NCBI GenBank assembly: GCA_965660355.1
Contig: CBFHZN010000008.1
Coordinates: 1 to 51,052, forward strand
DNA: 51,052 bases
Direction: 5' to 3'
From: CAJXVY01 sp965660355
Lineage (GTDB): Bacteria; Actinomycetota; Actinomycetes; Actinomycetales; Microbacteriaceae
Numbering within the stretch: the first letter of the stretch is position 1; each line of letters starts with the position of its first letter. The notes beneath the pieces are model-generated. The model saw only the letters and a list, made by a program, of their open reading frames with translations, ran no database searches and was not told the origin of the DNA. Below are positions 23,796 to 31,991 of the stretch, in pieces. A program made the translations under genes and the position numbers.

Positions 23796-24691
23796 GCTTT
23801 CCTCCTCTTAACTTTCTTGGTCGCCCCTTGACGGGTGTCCAAAGTGAGCACCGTGAAGAAAATGAACGACAGAATCTGAATTATCAGGAAGTAAATCAAT
23901 GAGAACGCACCCGCAGTTCCAAGATCGAACTGACCGATAGCGATTGTAGATAGCAATATGCTGAGCATCGTGGTTGACTCCCCCGGTCCACCACCTGTGA
24001 CCACAAACGGCTCGGTGTAGATCATGAATGAGTCCATGAATCGCAACAGAAGCGCAATCATCAAAACCCGCTTCAGCTTAGGAAGCTCAACGAATCTAAA
24101 GATAGACCAGCCACTTGCGCCATCAATGCTTGCAGCTTGGTAATAGGCCTGCGGAATCGACCTCAAGCCTGAATAAACAAGCAGCGCAACCAATGGAGTC
24201 CAGTGCCAAACATCCATCAGAAGCACTGTCGCCCAAGCGTCAGTTGGATCGTTTGTGTAGTTGTAGTCGAAAAACAGATTCGCTATGTAACCACCAAGAC
24301 CGATGTCTCCACGAGCAAAAATCTTCCAGGTGGTTCCGATTACGTTCCAAGGGATAATCAAGGGAACTGCCAACACGACAAGTGCAGCAGAAGCCTTCCA
24401 ACCACTGCGGGGCATCATCCGAGCAATAATGATTCCTAGTGGAATTTCAATGCTTAGAACCTGCAGCGAGAAAAAGAGGTTTCGCTGGAATGCATCCAGA
24501 ATCCTGTCATCGGTCATCACCGATCTGAAAAACTCAAGGCCAACAAAAAGTCGGTTATCCGGGCTGAAAATATCCTGAACCGAATAATTGGCAACAGTCA
24601 TCAACGGAATGATTGCGGTGAACGCAACTGCAACCACAACCGGGAGAACTAAAAACCAGCCCCGGTTACTCTTCTTTTTACCCTCTATCAT
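23792..24691 (-). CDS. glpP: Glycerol ABC transporter permease (GlpP type)
   Basis: 299 residues, six helices, MalF-like without the large periplasmic insert. EAA loop YYQAASIDGASGWSIFRFVELPKLKRVLMIALLLRFMDSF, with GGGPGESTTMLSILL after it. Basic N-terminus (IEGKKKSNRGW) and C-terminus (GATKKVKRRKA), consistent with both ends in the cytoplasm. Overlaps both neighbours by 4 bp, so tightly coupled with glpT and glpQ. Confidence 0.88.
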   Translation of the reverse strand: MIEGKKKSNRGWFLVLPVVVAVAFTAIIPLMTVANYSVQDIFSPDNRLFVGLEFFRSVMTDDRILDAFQRNLFFSLQVLSIEIPLGIIIARMMPRSGWKASAALVVLAVPLIIPWNVIGTTWKIFARGDIGLGGYIANLFFDYNYTNDPTDAWATVLLMDVWHWTPLVALLVYSGLRSIPQAYYQAASIDGASGWSIFRFVELPKLKRVLMIALLLRFMDSFMIYTEPFVVTGGGPGESTTMLSILLSTIAIGQFDLGTAGAFSLIYFLIIQILSFIFFTVLTLDTRQGATKKVKRRKA

Positions 24692-25767
24692 TTGCTCACC
24701 TTCGATTTAGGAACAAAATTTGAGACAAATTTTTGGTCTTGGAAAATAAACGAGCGGTCCTTGGAGAAGCCAAAACTTGCCTGCTCGCCGGCTTTCAGAA
24801 CTGTTGATGAGTCCACTTTGGCAATAATTGGCATGCCCGCCATCTCCAAGTGAGCCAGCTGATAAACCCCTCGGTTTTCCACTCTGCTGACGGTCATTTC
24901 ATATCCTGCTGAATCGACCTCGACAAATTCTGGTCTTACTCCAAGCTTGAATTTTCCATCCTGCAGGTCATCTGCGACTGAACCAATCGCCTGCCCTGCA
25001 ACGGTAACCTCGCCAGAATTGATTTCCACATCCAAGAAATTCATGCCCGGGGAGCCGATGAAGAAACCAACAAACTCATGCTTTGGTGAAAGGTACAAAT
25101 CTTCACTTGTTCCAGACTGGATTATTTCTCCGTCTTTCATAACAAGCACCTGATCAGCGAAGGTCAGGGCTTCGGTTTGGTCGTGGGTGACATAAACAAT
25201 GGTCGCCTCAGTTTGCAGGTGAAGCTTTTTTAGCCTGCTTCTAAGTGTCCATTTGAAGTTCTGATCGATGACGGTGAGAGGCTCGTCAAATAAAATCGCT
25301 GCAACATTGTCCCTGACCAATCCGCGACCAAGCGAAACTATCTGCTGCAGATCAGAACGAAGTTTTCCAGGGCGCTTATCCAACATCTCCGTTAGACCGA
25401 GCATCTCTGCTATTTCCTCCACCTTGGAAACAATCTTTTCCCGAGGAACATTGCGATTCTTCAGTGGAAATTCAAGATTTTTTCTGACCGTCATGGTGTC
25501 ATAGAGCACTGGAAACTGAAACACCTGAGCGATGTTGCGATCCTCTGTGTCCTTTTCGGTGATATCCACCCCATCAACATAGATTTTTCCGTGTGAGGGG
25601 ATAATCAGGCCCGAGATGATGTTCAGCAAAGTGGTTTTTCCACAACCTGAAGGCCCCAGCAGAGCGTAAGCATTGCCGTCTTCCCAGACCATGCTGGTTT
25701 CTTTTAGTGCAAACGTTTCCCCGCCGTCATAAGAGTGGGCGACGTTCTCTAGACGTATTTCAGCCAT
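24688..25767 (-). CDS. glpT: Glycerol ABC transporter ATPase (GlpT type, degenerate signature)
   Basis: 359 residues, MalK-like with a C-terminal regulatory domain from about 235. Walker A GPSGCGKTT, Walker B AAILFDEPLTVID and switch His in VTHDQTEAL are intact. The LSGGQ signature is replaced by LRSDLQQ (KLRSDLQQIVSLGRGLV), so one of the two composite ATP sites in a heterodimer with GlpS would be non-canonical. That fits a two-ATPase importer with asymmetric sites. Overlaps glpS by 8 bp. The symbol follows the rhizobial scheme and is unrelated to the E. coli GlpT antiporter. Confidence 0.86.
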   Translation of the reverse strand: MAEIRLENVAHSYDGGETFALKETSMVWEDGNAYALLGPSGCGKTTLLNIISGLIIPSHGKIYVDGVDITEKDTEDRNIAQVFQFPVLYDTMTVRKNLEFPLKNRNVPREKIVSKVEEIAEMLGLTEMLDKRPGKLRSDLQQIVSLGRGLVRDNVAAILFDEPLTVIDQNFKWTLRSRLKKLHLQTEATIVYVTHDQTEALTFADQVLVMKDGEIIQSGTSEDLYLSPKHEFVGFFIGSPGMNFLDVEINSGEVTVAGQAIGSVADDLQDGKFKLGVRPEFVEVDSAGYEMTVSRVENRGVYQLAHLEMAGMPIIAKVDSSTVLKAGEQASFGFSKDRSFIFQDQKFVSNFVPKSKVSK

Positions 25768-26857
25768 TGACTACGCTCCTTTGCGGATAGGAAATGGTTG
25801 ATTGAGTTTCTGGGTCGAAAGCGTAAATTCTTTTTGGATCGAAATGTGCCTGGACTTCAATCCCAGGGTTCATTGGATGAGCGCCATCTATGTCCATAAC
25901 AATTTCCTCACCACTGCTCAGTTGCAGGTGAACAAAGGTAGAACTGCCGGTCACCTCAGCTAGCTGAACGGTTCCTCTAATTTCTACCGAGCCGGCGAAT
26001 TCCTCTGGGTGCAGATCATGCGGTTGAATGCCCAGTCGGAAATTAGTGACCTTTTCAAACAGCTCGGGAGAATCAGGTAGTTGAAGTTGCAGATCAGAAA
26101 AAGCAATCTCTCCGGATTTATGAACAGCATCGACCAAGTTGATTGGTGGGTCACTGATGGCTTTAGCGCTAAATAGATTCTCCGGCTTGCTATAGATCTC
26201 AGCAGCTGTCCCCTTTTGAATGATTTTTCCCTCGTGCATTACAAAAGTTGGTGCCGAGAAATACATGGCTTCTGCGGGTTCCGCCGTTGAATACAACACC
26301 ACCGAATCAGAACCCTCGAAGATGTTTTGCAGTTCTTCCCGCAGTTGCTCTCTCAGCTTGTAATCGAGGTTGGCCAGAGGCTCATCCAGCAACACAATGT
26401 CTGATTTTCTGGCCAAGGCTCTCGCGATAGCAACCCTCTGCTGCTGTCCTCCAGAAAGAGCTGAGGGTTTTCTTTTGAGAAACGGTGTTAGCCCCAAAAG
26501 CTCAGCAACCTCTTCAACGCGATCCTTGATCTCCTGCTTGGAAAAGTTTTCCTCTGCAACTTTTAGAGGCGAGGCGATGTTGTCAAAGACTGAAAAAGCT
26601 GGGTAGTTGATGAACTGCTGATAGACAAAGGCGACCGAACGCTTGCGAACATCTATTTTGAGCAAGTCTTCCCCAGCAAGACTAATTTCTCCCGAGTCTG
26701 GCTTCATTAGCCCAGCGATTATCCGCATAAGGCTTGTTTTTCCCGCGAGAGTTGGACCAAGCAAAATGTTCATACCCGGGCGGAATTCGGCGTTGATTCC
26801 CGCCGCTAGGTCCTCAACTCCATCATGCAGATGGATGTCTTTAAGAATCAGGCTCAT
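25760..26857 (-). CDS. glpS: Glycerol ABC transporter ATPase (GlpS type)
   Basis: 365 residues. Walker A is GPTLAGKTS, with Leu-Ala in place of the usual Gly residues. The Q-loop is VYQQFINYPAFSVFDNIASPL. The signature LSGGQQQRVAIARALA and Walker B DIVLLDEPLANLDYKLRE are canonical, but the switch His position reads YSTAEPAEA, so the conserved His is replaced. Together with GlpT the two ATPases complement each other's missing motifs, as expected for an obligate heterodimer. Overlaps glpD by 4 bp and glpT by 8 bp. Confidence 0.86.
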   Translation of the reverse strand: MSLILKDIHLHDGVEDLAAGINAEFRPGMNILLGPTLAGKTSLMRIIAGLMKPDSGEISLAGEDLLKIDVRKRSVAFVYQQFINYPAFSVFDNIASPLKVAEENFSKQEIKDRVEEVAELLGLTPFLKRKPSALSGGQQQRVAIARALARKSDIVLLDEPLANLDYKLREQLREELQNIFEGSDSVVLYSTAEPAEAMYFSAPTFVMHEGKIIQKGTAAEIYSKPENLFSAKAISDPPINLVDAVHKSGEIAFSDLQLQLPDSPELFEKVTNFRLGIQPHDLHPEEFAGSVEIRGTVQLAEVTGSSTFVHLQLSSGEEIVMDIDGAHPMNPGIEVQAHFDPKRIYAFDPETQSTISYPQRSVVNG

Positions 26858-28545
26858 TGACTCACCTTTCGATAGTCCAGAGTGACACTGCTTTTCTGGC
26901 GCTTTAGCTCATCAGAGCCTAGACCCAACTCTTTGGAAAGAATTTCTGCGAGTTCATCCAGAAGCTTCTCGCTTGCATCCCCAATAAATCCAATGGTTGT
27001 GCGCCTGAGCAAAATGTCTTCGATGCTTGTCACGAACTCGCTTTGCACAATATGCCCGATTTCAACATCGCTGTAATCAGGAGCTCCTTCCAAAAATTGC
27101 TCTCCCCCATCAGCGATTAGTTCCAAAATTGGAGTACACCGGGTTCCGTAACGCTCAAGTAATTGAACTACTCTTTTAGGATCTACATCCGCAGCATGGG
27201 TTTTCGCCCACTCAAGCTTTGATTCATCAGTTCTTGGGAAATCTTTCCCTCCGCCAATGGGGCGCTTTTCTGTGCTGACGCTTCTGCTCACTCCAATGGA
27301 GCCCAAGACCTCATTTGCCAGGTGCTCACCCAAAGCCCTGAAGGTGGTCCACTTACCCCCCACCAAACTGATAAGCCCAAACTGATTCTCAGAGGTTGGA
27401 AGCGTGTGCTCGATTTTGTAGTCGCGTGAGACGAATCCTGGATTTAGATCATCTGCTGCTGGAAGTGGCCTAACGCCTGAGTATTTGAAAACAATTTGTG
27501 AGCGATCAACTTCAATATCTGGATAGACAAGTTTCACCAGTTCAATGAAGTAGTCCACTTCCTCCTCAGTGCAAACAACCGGTTCTCTCATATCAACCGG
27601 AATATCGGTTGTGCCGATTAGCACCTTGCCCATCAGTGGGAACATCAAAACGATTCTTCCATCGCTATTTTCAAAAAATATTTCACGACCATCGCAAGCT
27701 TCCAGGAGTCTTTGGTTTTCGACAACGATGTGGCTTCCTTTGGTGCCCCCCATGTACTTGGTCAGATGACCGAGAGCCTCATTTGTCAAATCAGTCCAGG
27801 GTCCGGTTGCATTCACCACAACCTCTGCCTCCAAATTGAATTCATCGCCAGATAACTCATCTCGCAAAGTGACAGTTTTGCCCTCGGCTGAAACAGCTGA
27901 GCAGTAATTGGCAACTCTGACATTCGGCAGATCAGTGGCATCAGAGAGTACTTCTAAAGAAAGCCTCTCTGGGCTTTCCATGCATGCGTCATAGTAAGTG
28001 GCGCTAAATTTCACCTTGGGATTCATGTCGGGGAAATTTTTCAAAGTTTTCTTCTTTCCCCAAAACTTGTGACGGGGAAGGGTTCCACCATCTCTTCCAA
28101 AGGTGTCATACAAAGTCAAACCCAACTTAATCAAAAGCGCTCCGCGCTCTTTGGGCTTACCGGCCTTGTGGGTTAAGAACCTCATCGGGGCACTGAGGAC
28201 ACCGCTGAACATCGAAAAGATTGGAATTGTGGTTTTTAGAGGAGTCACGCAGTGTGGAGCATTGTTGAGAAGCCTGTTTCGCTCCTGCAACGATTCCTTG
28301 ACTAGGCGGAACTCTCCATTTTCTAAATAGCGAACTCCACCGTGAACCATGTGCGAACTGGCGGCAGTTGCTCCAGCCGCAAAGTCGCCTTTGTCAACAA
28401 GCACCACCTCAACCCCCTGCAGAGCCAACTCTCTCAAGGTGGAAAGTCCGTTAATGCCACCACCAATGATCAAAACTTTGGTGGCTGGCTCGGAACTAAG
28501 GTGTTCCAAACGGGAATTTGGTGCTTCACGCTTTTTAGGCGACAA
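26854..28545 (-). CDS. glpD: Glycerol-3-phosphate dehydrogenase (FAD-dependent)
   Basis: 563 residues from the proposed start. FAD-binding GGGINGLSTLRELALQGVEVVLVDKGDFAAGATAASSHMVHGGVRYLENGEF is the GlpD signature, with MVHGGVRYL contacting FAD and PLMGKVLIGTTD and SLVGGKWTTFRALGE further on. It oxidises glycerol 3-phosphate to DHAP and passes electrons to quinone at the membrane. An in-frame TTG at 28632 would place the start inside a palindromic operator. TTG at 28545 is chosen because AGGAG lies 5 bp upstream and the conserved core begins soon after. First gene of the seven-gene minus-strand operon. Confidence 0.92.
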   Translation of the reverse strand: MSPKKREAPNSRLEHLSSEPATKVLIIGGGINGLSTLRELALQGVEVVLVDKGDFAAGATAASSHMVHGGVRYLENGEFRLVKESLQERNRLLNNAPHCVTPLKTTIPIFSMFSGVLSAPMRFLTHKAGKPKERGALLIKLGLTLYDTFGRDGGTLPRHKFWGKKKTLKNFPDMNPKVKFSATYYDACMESPERLSLEVLSDATDLPNVRVANYCSAVSAEGKTVTLRDELSGDEFNLEAEVVVNATGPWTDLTNEALGHLTKYMGGTKGSHIVVENQRLLEACDGREIFFENSDGRIVLMFPLMGKVLIGTTDIPVDMREPVVCTEEEVDYFIELVKLVYPDIEVDRSQIVFKYSGVRPLPAADDLNPGFVSRDYKIEHTLPTSENQFGLISLVGGKWTTFRALGEHLANEVLGSIGVSRSVSTEKRPIGGGKDFPRTDESKLEWAKTHAADVDPKRVVQLLERYGTRCTPILELIADGGEQFLEGAPDYSDVEIGHIVQSEFVTSIEDILLRRTTIGFIGDASEKLLDELAEILSKELGLGSDELKRQKSSVTLDYRKVSQ

Positions 28546-28624
28546 CGCATCTCCTGACTTCTTTGGCGGTGACGTTTTGAGAGTAGCCCCGAGGAGGGCA
28601 CATCCAGAACTAAGATTTCCAATC

Positions 28625-28640
28625 TTGCACAAACGTGCAA
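28625..28640. promoter_or_regulatory. Palindromic operator TTGCAC-N4-GTGCAA between glpD and its regulator
   Basis: Perfect 6-bp half-sites with a 4-bp AAAC spacer, 10 bp before the regulator ATG and about 80 bp before the proposed glpD TTG. The position would let the SorC-type regulator control its own gene and the glp operon. A half-site copy lies upstream of glpK. TACTTT at 28641-28646 may be the regulator's -10 box, with a very short or absent leader. Confidence 0.65.
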
Positions 28641-28650
28641 TACTTTCGTT

Positions 28651-29622
28651 ATGTTCGAAGAGAATGAACCGCAGTCGAAAGTCGGGTTGGCGACAGCCGC
28701 CGCTGAACTGTATTACATCCAGGATTGGAAGATGGAAGCGATTGGTAGCAAGCTCAATCTCTCCCGATCATCAGTGTCTAGACTCCTTCAAATGGCCAGA
28801 GACAGGGGAATTGTGGAATTTCACATCAACCGTGCCGATGACCAGCTGAGGAAAATGGAAGAGCAGCTAAAAGCTCGATATAAAATCGACGTGAGGGCTA
28901 TATCGGTTCCCGAGACAGCCACCGGGGGTGAGCGTTTAGATATCGTTGGTACCGAAACGGCTCGCCAACTTGGGAATTATTTCAGACCCGGAATGAGCAT
29001 TGGTTTGGCATGGGGATCGACCATTAGTTCGGTCAGCCGAAGGATGTATCAATATCCCGTGGGAAACTCAACCGTTGTTCAACTAAACGGTGCCGGCAAC
29101 GACCACAGCACTGGACTCAGTTATTCAGGAGAAATCCTCAATCAGTTTGGTAAAAACCTTGGCGCCAATGTGGTTCACTTCCCAGTCCCAGCATTTTTCG
29201 ATGACCCAGCGGCCAAAGATGCCATGTGGCGAGAGCGAAGCACTAAACGAATCCTGGACATTCAAAAACGAATTGATCTAGCGATTTTTGGGCTGGGTCG
29301 AATTGATTCCGAGGTCCCATCACAGGTCTACGCCGCTGGCTACTTAGAGAGACAAGACCTAGATCAACTAAACCACGAGAATATTGTGGGCGACATCGCC
29401 ACCGTATTTTTCCGTGAAGATGGTTCCTGGGAGGATATTGCACTTAATCAAAGGGCAAGCGGTCCCTCACTTGACCAGTTGAGACGAACCCCCAAAAGAG
29501 TATGTGTGGTGAGTGGTCCATCAAAACTTTTAGCCCTCAAAGGAGCCCTAGCTGGTGGTTTCATAACTGATTTATTTGTTGATGACCTAACAGCGGAGAA
29601 ACTTCTAGAAAACGCTAGTTGA
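28651..29622 (+). CDS. SorC/DeoR-type sugar-binding transcriptional regulator of the glycerol cluster
   Basis: 323 residues. N-terminal winged helix (about 15-60): YYIQDWKMEAIGSKLNLSRSSVSRLLQMARDRGIVEF. The C-terminal SorC sugar-binding domain (about 70-320) is phosphosugar isomerase-like with GMSIGLAWGSTISSV, VVQLNGAG, HFPVPAFFDDPAAKDAM, LAIFGLGRI and the final GPSKLLALKGALAGGFITDLFVDDLTAEKLL. Such regulators usually respond to a phosphorylated sugar; glycerol 3-phosphate or DHAP is the obvious candidate here. Divergent from glpD. No ribosome site precedes the ATG, consistent with a leaderless message. It takes the place of the DeoR-type GlpR used in proteobacterial glp clusters. Confidence 0.88.
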   Translation: MFEENEPQSKVGLATAAAELYYIQDWKMEAIGSKLNLSRSSVSRLLQMARDRGIVEFHINRADDQLRKMEEQLKARYKIDVRAISVPETATGGERLDIVGTETARQLGNYFRPGMSIGLAWGSTISSVSRRMYQYPVGNSTVVQLNGAGNDHSTGLSYSGEILNQFGKNLGANVVHFPVPAFFDDPAAKDAMWRERSTKRILDIQKRIDLAIFGLGRIDSEVPSQVYAAGYLERQDLDQLNHENIVGDIATVFFREDGSWEDIALNQRASGPSLDQLRRTPKRVCVVSGPSKLLALKGALAGGFITDLFVDDLTAEKLLENAS

Positions 29623-29741
29623 AAACCTTTTTCTTTCAGCTAACTCAAAGGTGTCAACTGGAATGAACGGGCGTAGCATTGAGTTTGAACATGATGAGAT
29701 GCAAAACATGCATCAATCGATGTGAATTGGAGAAATTCAAA

Positions 29742-31037
29742 ATGTCATCAAAGATGAAGAAGTGGATTCCAGCAGTTGTTGCACCAGCAACAGTTGTTGC
29801 TCTATCCATTGCAGTACCGATGCAGGCAAATGCAGAAATCGACCTTCCTGACAAAACAGCCAGCGAGATTCTGCAGATGATGAACACCGAGCCAGACATG
29901 AGCTTTTCTGGTCGTGTAACCAAAGTTTCAAACCTTGGACTCCCCCCAATTGGCAACATGCCAGATGTGAGCGAGTCAATGGTTGAGGAGATGGAAGAAA
30001 ACACTCCCGAGGGCATGGAGGAATTCATTCCTCGCGTAACTGAGTCAAACGTGGCAACTGACCTTATAGAAATCGTCTCCGGAACCCACGAGGCAAGAAT
30101 TTATGTAGACGGCCCAGACAAGCTAAGAGTGCAAATCCTGGACCCAATGAGTGAGCGAAGCATTACCGTAAACGGTGACACCGTTTGGTTTTATGACGAT
30201 GACAAGCTAGCCGCTCAGTACATGACCATGGATATGGACTCTCAAGAGCTAGAGGCCAAGGCAGAGGAATTTGAGGCCGAGAACTCAGAGGAAATCGAGC
30301 AGAGAATTGCCGAATTGCCATTTGACATCAATAACCCAGCGGAGGTCGCTGACTACGTTTTGGAAGAAGCAAGTGAATACAGCGACATCACAGTCGGTGT
30401 TGACCAAAACGTTGCCGGACGCGAAGCCTACGAGTTGATTGCAACCCCGTTGGCTGCAGAGACCACCGTTGACTATGTATCAGTTGCAATCGATGCCGAA
30501 ACAGGTATGGCGCTGAACGTGAAGATCATGGCCAAGGGTCAGGTTGAGCCAGCAATGCAGATTGGTTTCACAAGCATTGACTACTCAACCCCAGATGCCT
30601 CAATCTTTGAATTCAACCCATCAAGTGATGTAACAGTCACCGAGATGGAGATGCCAGAAGAGTTCACCATTGATGGCGAGACCTACACCAAAGACGAGCT
30701 AGAAGCTGAGTTTGAAGCCAAGAAGGCAGAATACGAAGCTAATAAGCCAACTGAGGAAGAAATGCAGGCAGAATACGAAGCTTTGAAAGCTGAGTATGAG
30801 GCTATGGAGAACAAGCCTGAGTTTTACGAAAACGGCTGGGCAAGCGTTGTCGAGATGACTCTTGGCGATGAAATGCCAGTTGAAATGTTTGAATCCGAAC
30901 TATTCAGTGACATGACTGAGCAGGTTGATGGTGGTCAGGTTTTCTCCACCCCACTTGTAAATGTTTTGATCACCGATGACGGTCGGGTGCTAGCAGGAGC
31001 GGTCACTACCGACTACTTGCTAGAAATTGCCGGCTAA
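29742..31037 (+). CDS. Secreted LolA-like/DUF2092-type protein
   Basis: 431 residues. A Sec signal peptide ends near QANA-EI (31/32), then a LolA/LppX-like half-barrel domain (ASEILQMMNTEPDMSFSGRVT, LIEIVSGTHEARIYVDGPDKLRVQILD, DTVWFYDDDKLAAQY, IDAETGMALNVKI). A highly acidic insertion (about 320-370) of repeated EAE.EA.KAEYEA units is likely alpha-helical or coiled coil, and a small C-terminal domain follows. The ATG at 29742 has GGAGA upstream; an earlier in-frame ATG lacks one. Such proteins bind lipid-like ligands. Next to an ABC-2 exporter, it may hand a hydrophobic molecule between the membrane and the outer layers. Confidence 0.8.
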   Translation: MSSKMKKWIPAVVAPATVVALSIAVPMQANAEIDLPDKTASEILQMMNTEPDMSFSGRVTKVSNLGLPPIGNMPDVSESMVEEMEENTPEGMEEFIPRVTESNVATDLIEIVSGTHEARIYVDGPDKLRVQILDPMSERSITVNGDTVWFYDDDKLAAQYMTMDMDSQELEAKAEEFEAENSEEIEQRIAELPFDINNPAEVADYVLEEASEYSDITVGVDQNVAGREAYELIATPLAAETTVDYVSVAIDAETGMALNVKIMAKGQVEPAMQIGFTSIDYSTPDASIFEFNPSSDVTVTEMEMPEEFTIDGETYTKDELEAEFEAKKAEYEANKPTEEEMQAEYEALKAEYEAMENKPEFYENGWASVVEMTLGDEMPVEMFESELFSDMTEQVDGGQVFSTPLVNVLITDDGRVLAGAVTTDYLLEIAG

Positions 31038-31991
31038 TTGAGCTCGGCAGAGAACTACGCGGTCTGGACCTCCGAACTAACTAAGCAGTTCGGAGGTCAG
31101 ACTGCTGTTAACGCAATCAACTTAGAAGTTCCCAAGGGAAGTGTCTTTGGCTTTTTAGGACCAAACGGTTCAGGAAAAACAACCACTATCCGAATGCTTC
31201 TGGGGCTCGCTGACCCAACAAGTGGTGAAATTGAACTGCTTGGTGAGTCAATGCCTAAAGATGCAGAAAATGCTTTGCCGAGAGTTGGTGCATTGGTTGA
31301 AGGACCTGCCTTTTACCCTTATCTTTCAGGGAAAGTAAACCTTAGAAGGTTGGATTCTGCTTCCAAAACCGCTGATCCGAAAACCCGTGAAGAGCGAATA
31401 GACAAAGCGCTGGCGAAGGTTGGTCTCACCAATGCCGCCAAGAAAAAAGTTCATAAGTATTCGCTTGGAATGAAACAGCGTCTGGGGATTGCCAATGCGC
31501 TTCTGCAAGATAGGGATCTGTTGGTTTTAGATGAGCCAACAAATGGTTTGGACCCGCAGGGAACTCGCGAGGTTAGAAACTTGATTCGTTCACTCTCCAG
31601 CGATGGAACTACTATTTTGGTCTCCTCTCACCTGCTAAGTGAAATCGAACAGCTCTGTTCACACGTGGCTGTAATGAGCGCAGGACAAATAGTTGCTCAG
31701 GGTTCACTTGCTGAGATGCAGGCGCAGAATCAGACCTATTTGAAGGTTGTCACCCCAGATGCCGAAAAGGCTTTGAAGGTCATCGAGGAATTTGGTTTAT
31801 CCCCAAGTCAGGAGACAAAAGATGGCGTGGAGATATTCACCTCCGAGGTTGAGCATGGCTTTGATGGAGATCAGATTTTGAGAAAACTGTTGCGATCCAA
31901 GGTGAAGATAAAGTCCTTCGGTGTTGAGCAGGCAAGTTTAGAGGACAGGTTTGTGGACCTGACCGGAGAGGGATTCGATGTCGTCCAGTAA
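31038..31991 (+). CDS. ABC exporter ATP-binding protein
   Basis: 317 residues. Walker A GPNGSGKTTT, signature YSLGMKQRLGIANALL, Walker B LLVLDEPTNGLDPQGTREV and switch His in VSSHLLSEIEQ put it with the BcrA/CcmA/NatA-type exporters. The C-terminal domain (220-317) is typical of ABC-2 exporter ATPases. TTG start directly after the stop of the LolA-like gene, so translation is coupled. Overlaps the permease start by 14 bp. Substrate unknown. Confidence 0.9.
   Translation: MSSAENYAVWTSELTKQFGGQTAVNAINLEVPKGSVFGFLGPNGSGKTTTIRMLLGLADPTSGEIELLGESMPKDAENALPRVGALVEGPAFYPYLSGKVNLRRLDSASKTADPKTREERIDKALAKVGLTNAAKKKVHKYSLGMKQRLGIANALLQDRDLLVLDEPTNGLDPQGTREVRNLIRSLSSDGTTILVSSHLLSEIEQLCSHVAVMSAGQIVAQGSLAEMQAQNQTYLKVVTPDAEKALKVIEEFGLSPSQETKDGVEIFTSEVEHGFDGDQILRKLLRSKVKIKSFGVEQASLEDRFVDLTGEGFDVVQ

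Noticed and set aside
28349..28849. A 166-codon plus-strand frame across glpD and the regulator start
   Set aside because: Lies antisense to the conserved GlpD N-terminus and in the wrong frame of the SorC regulator; no protein features.
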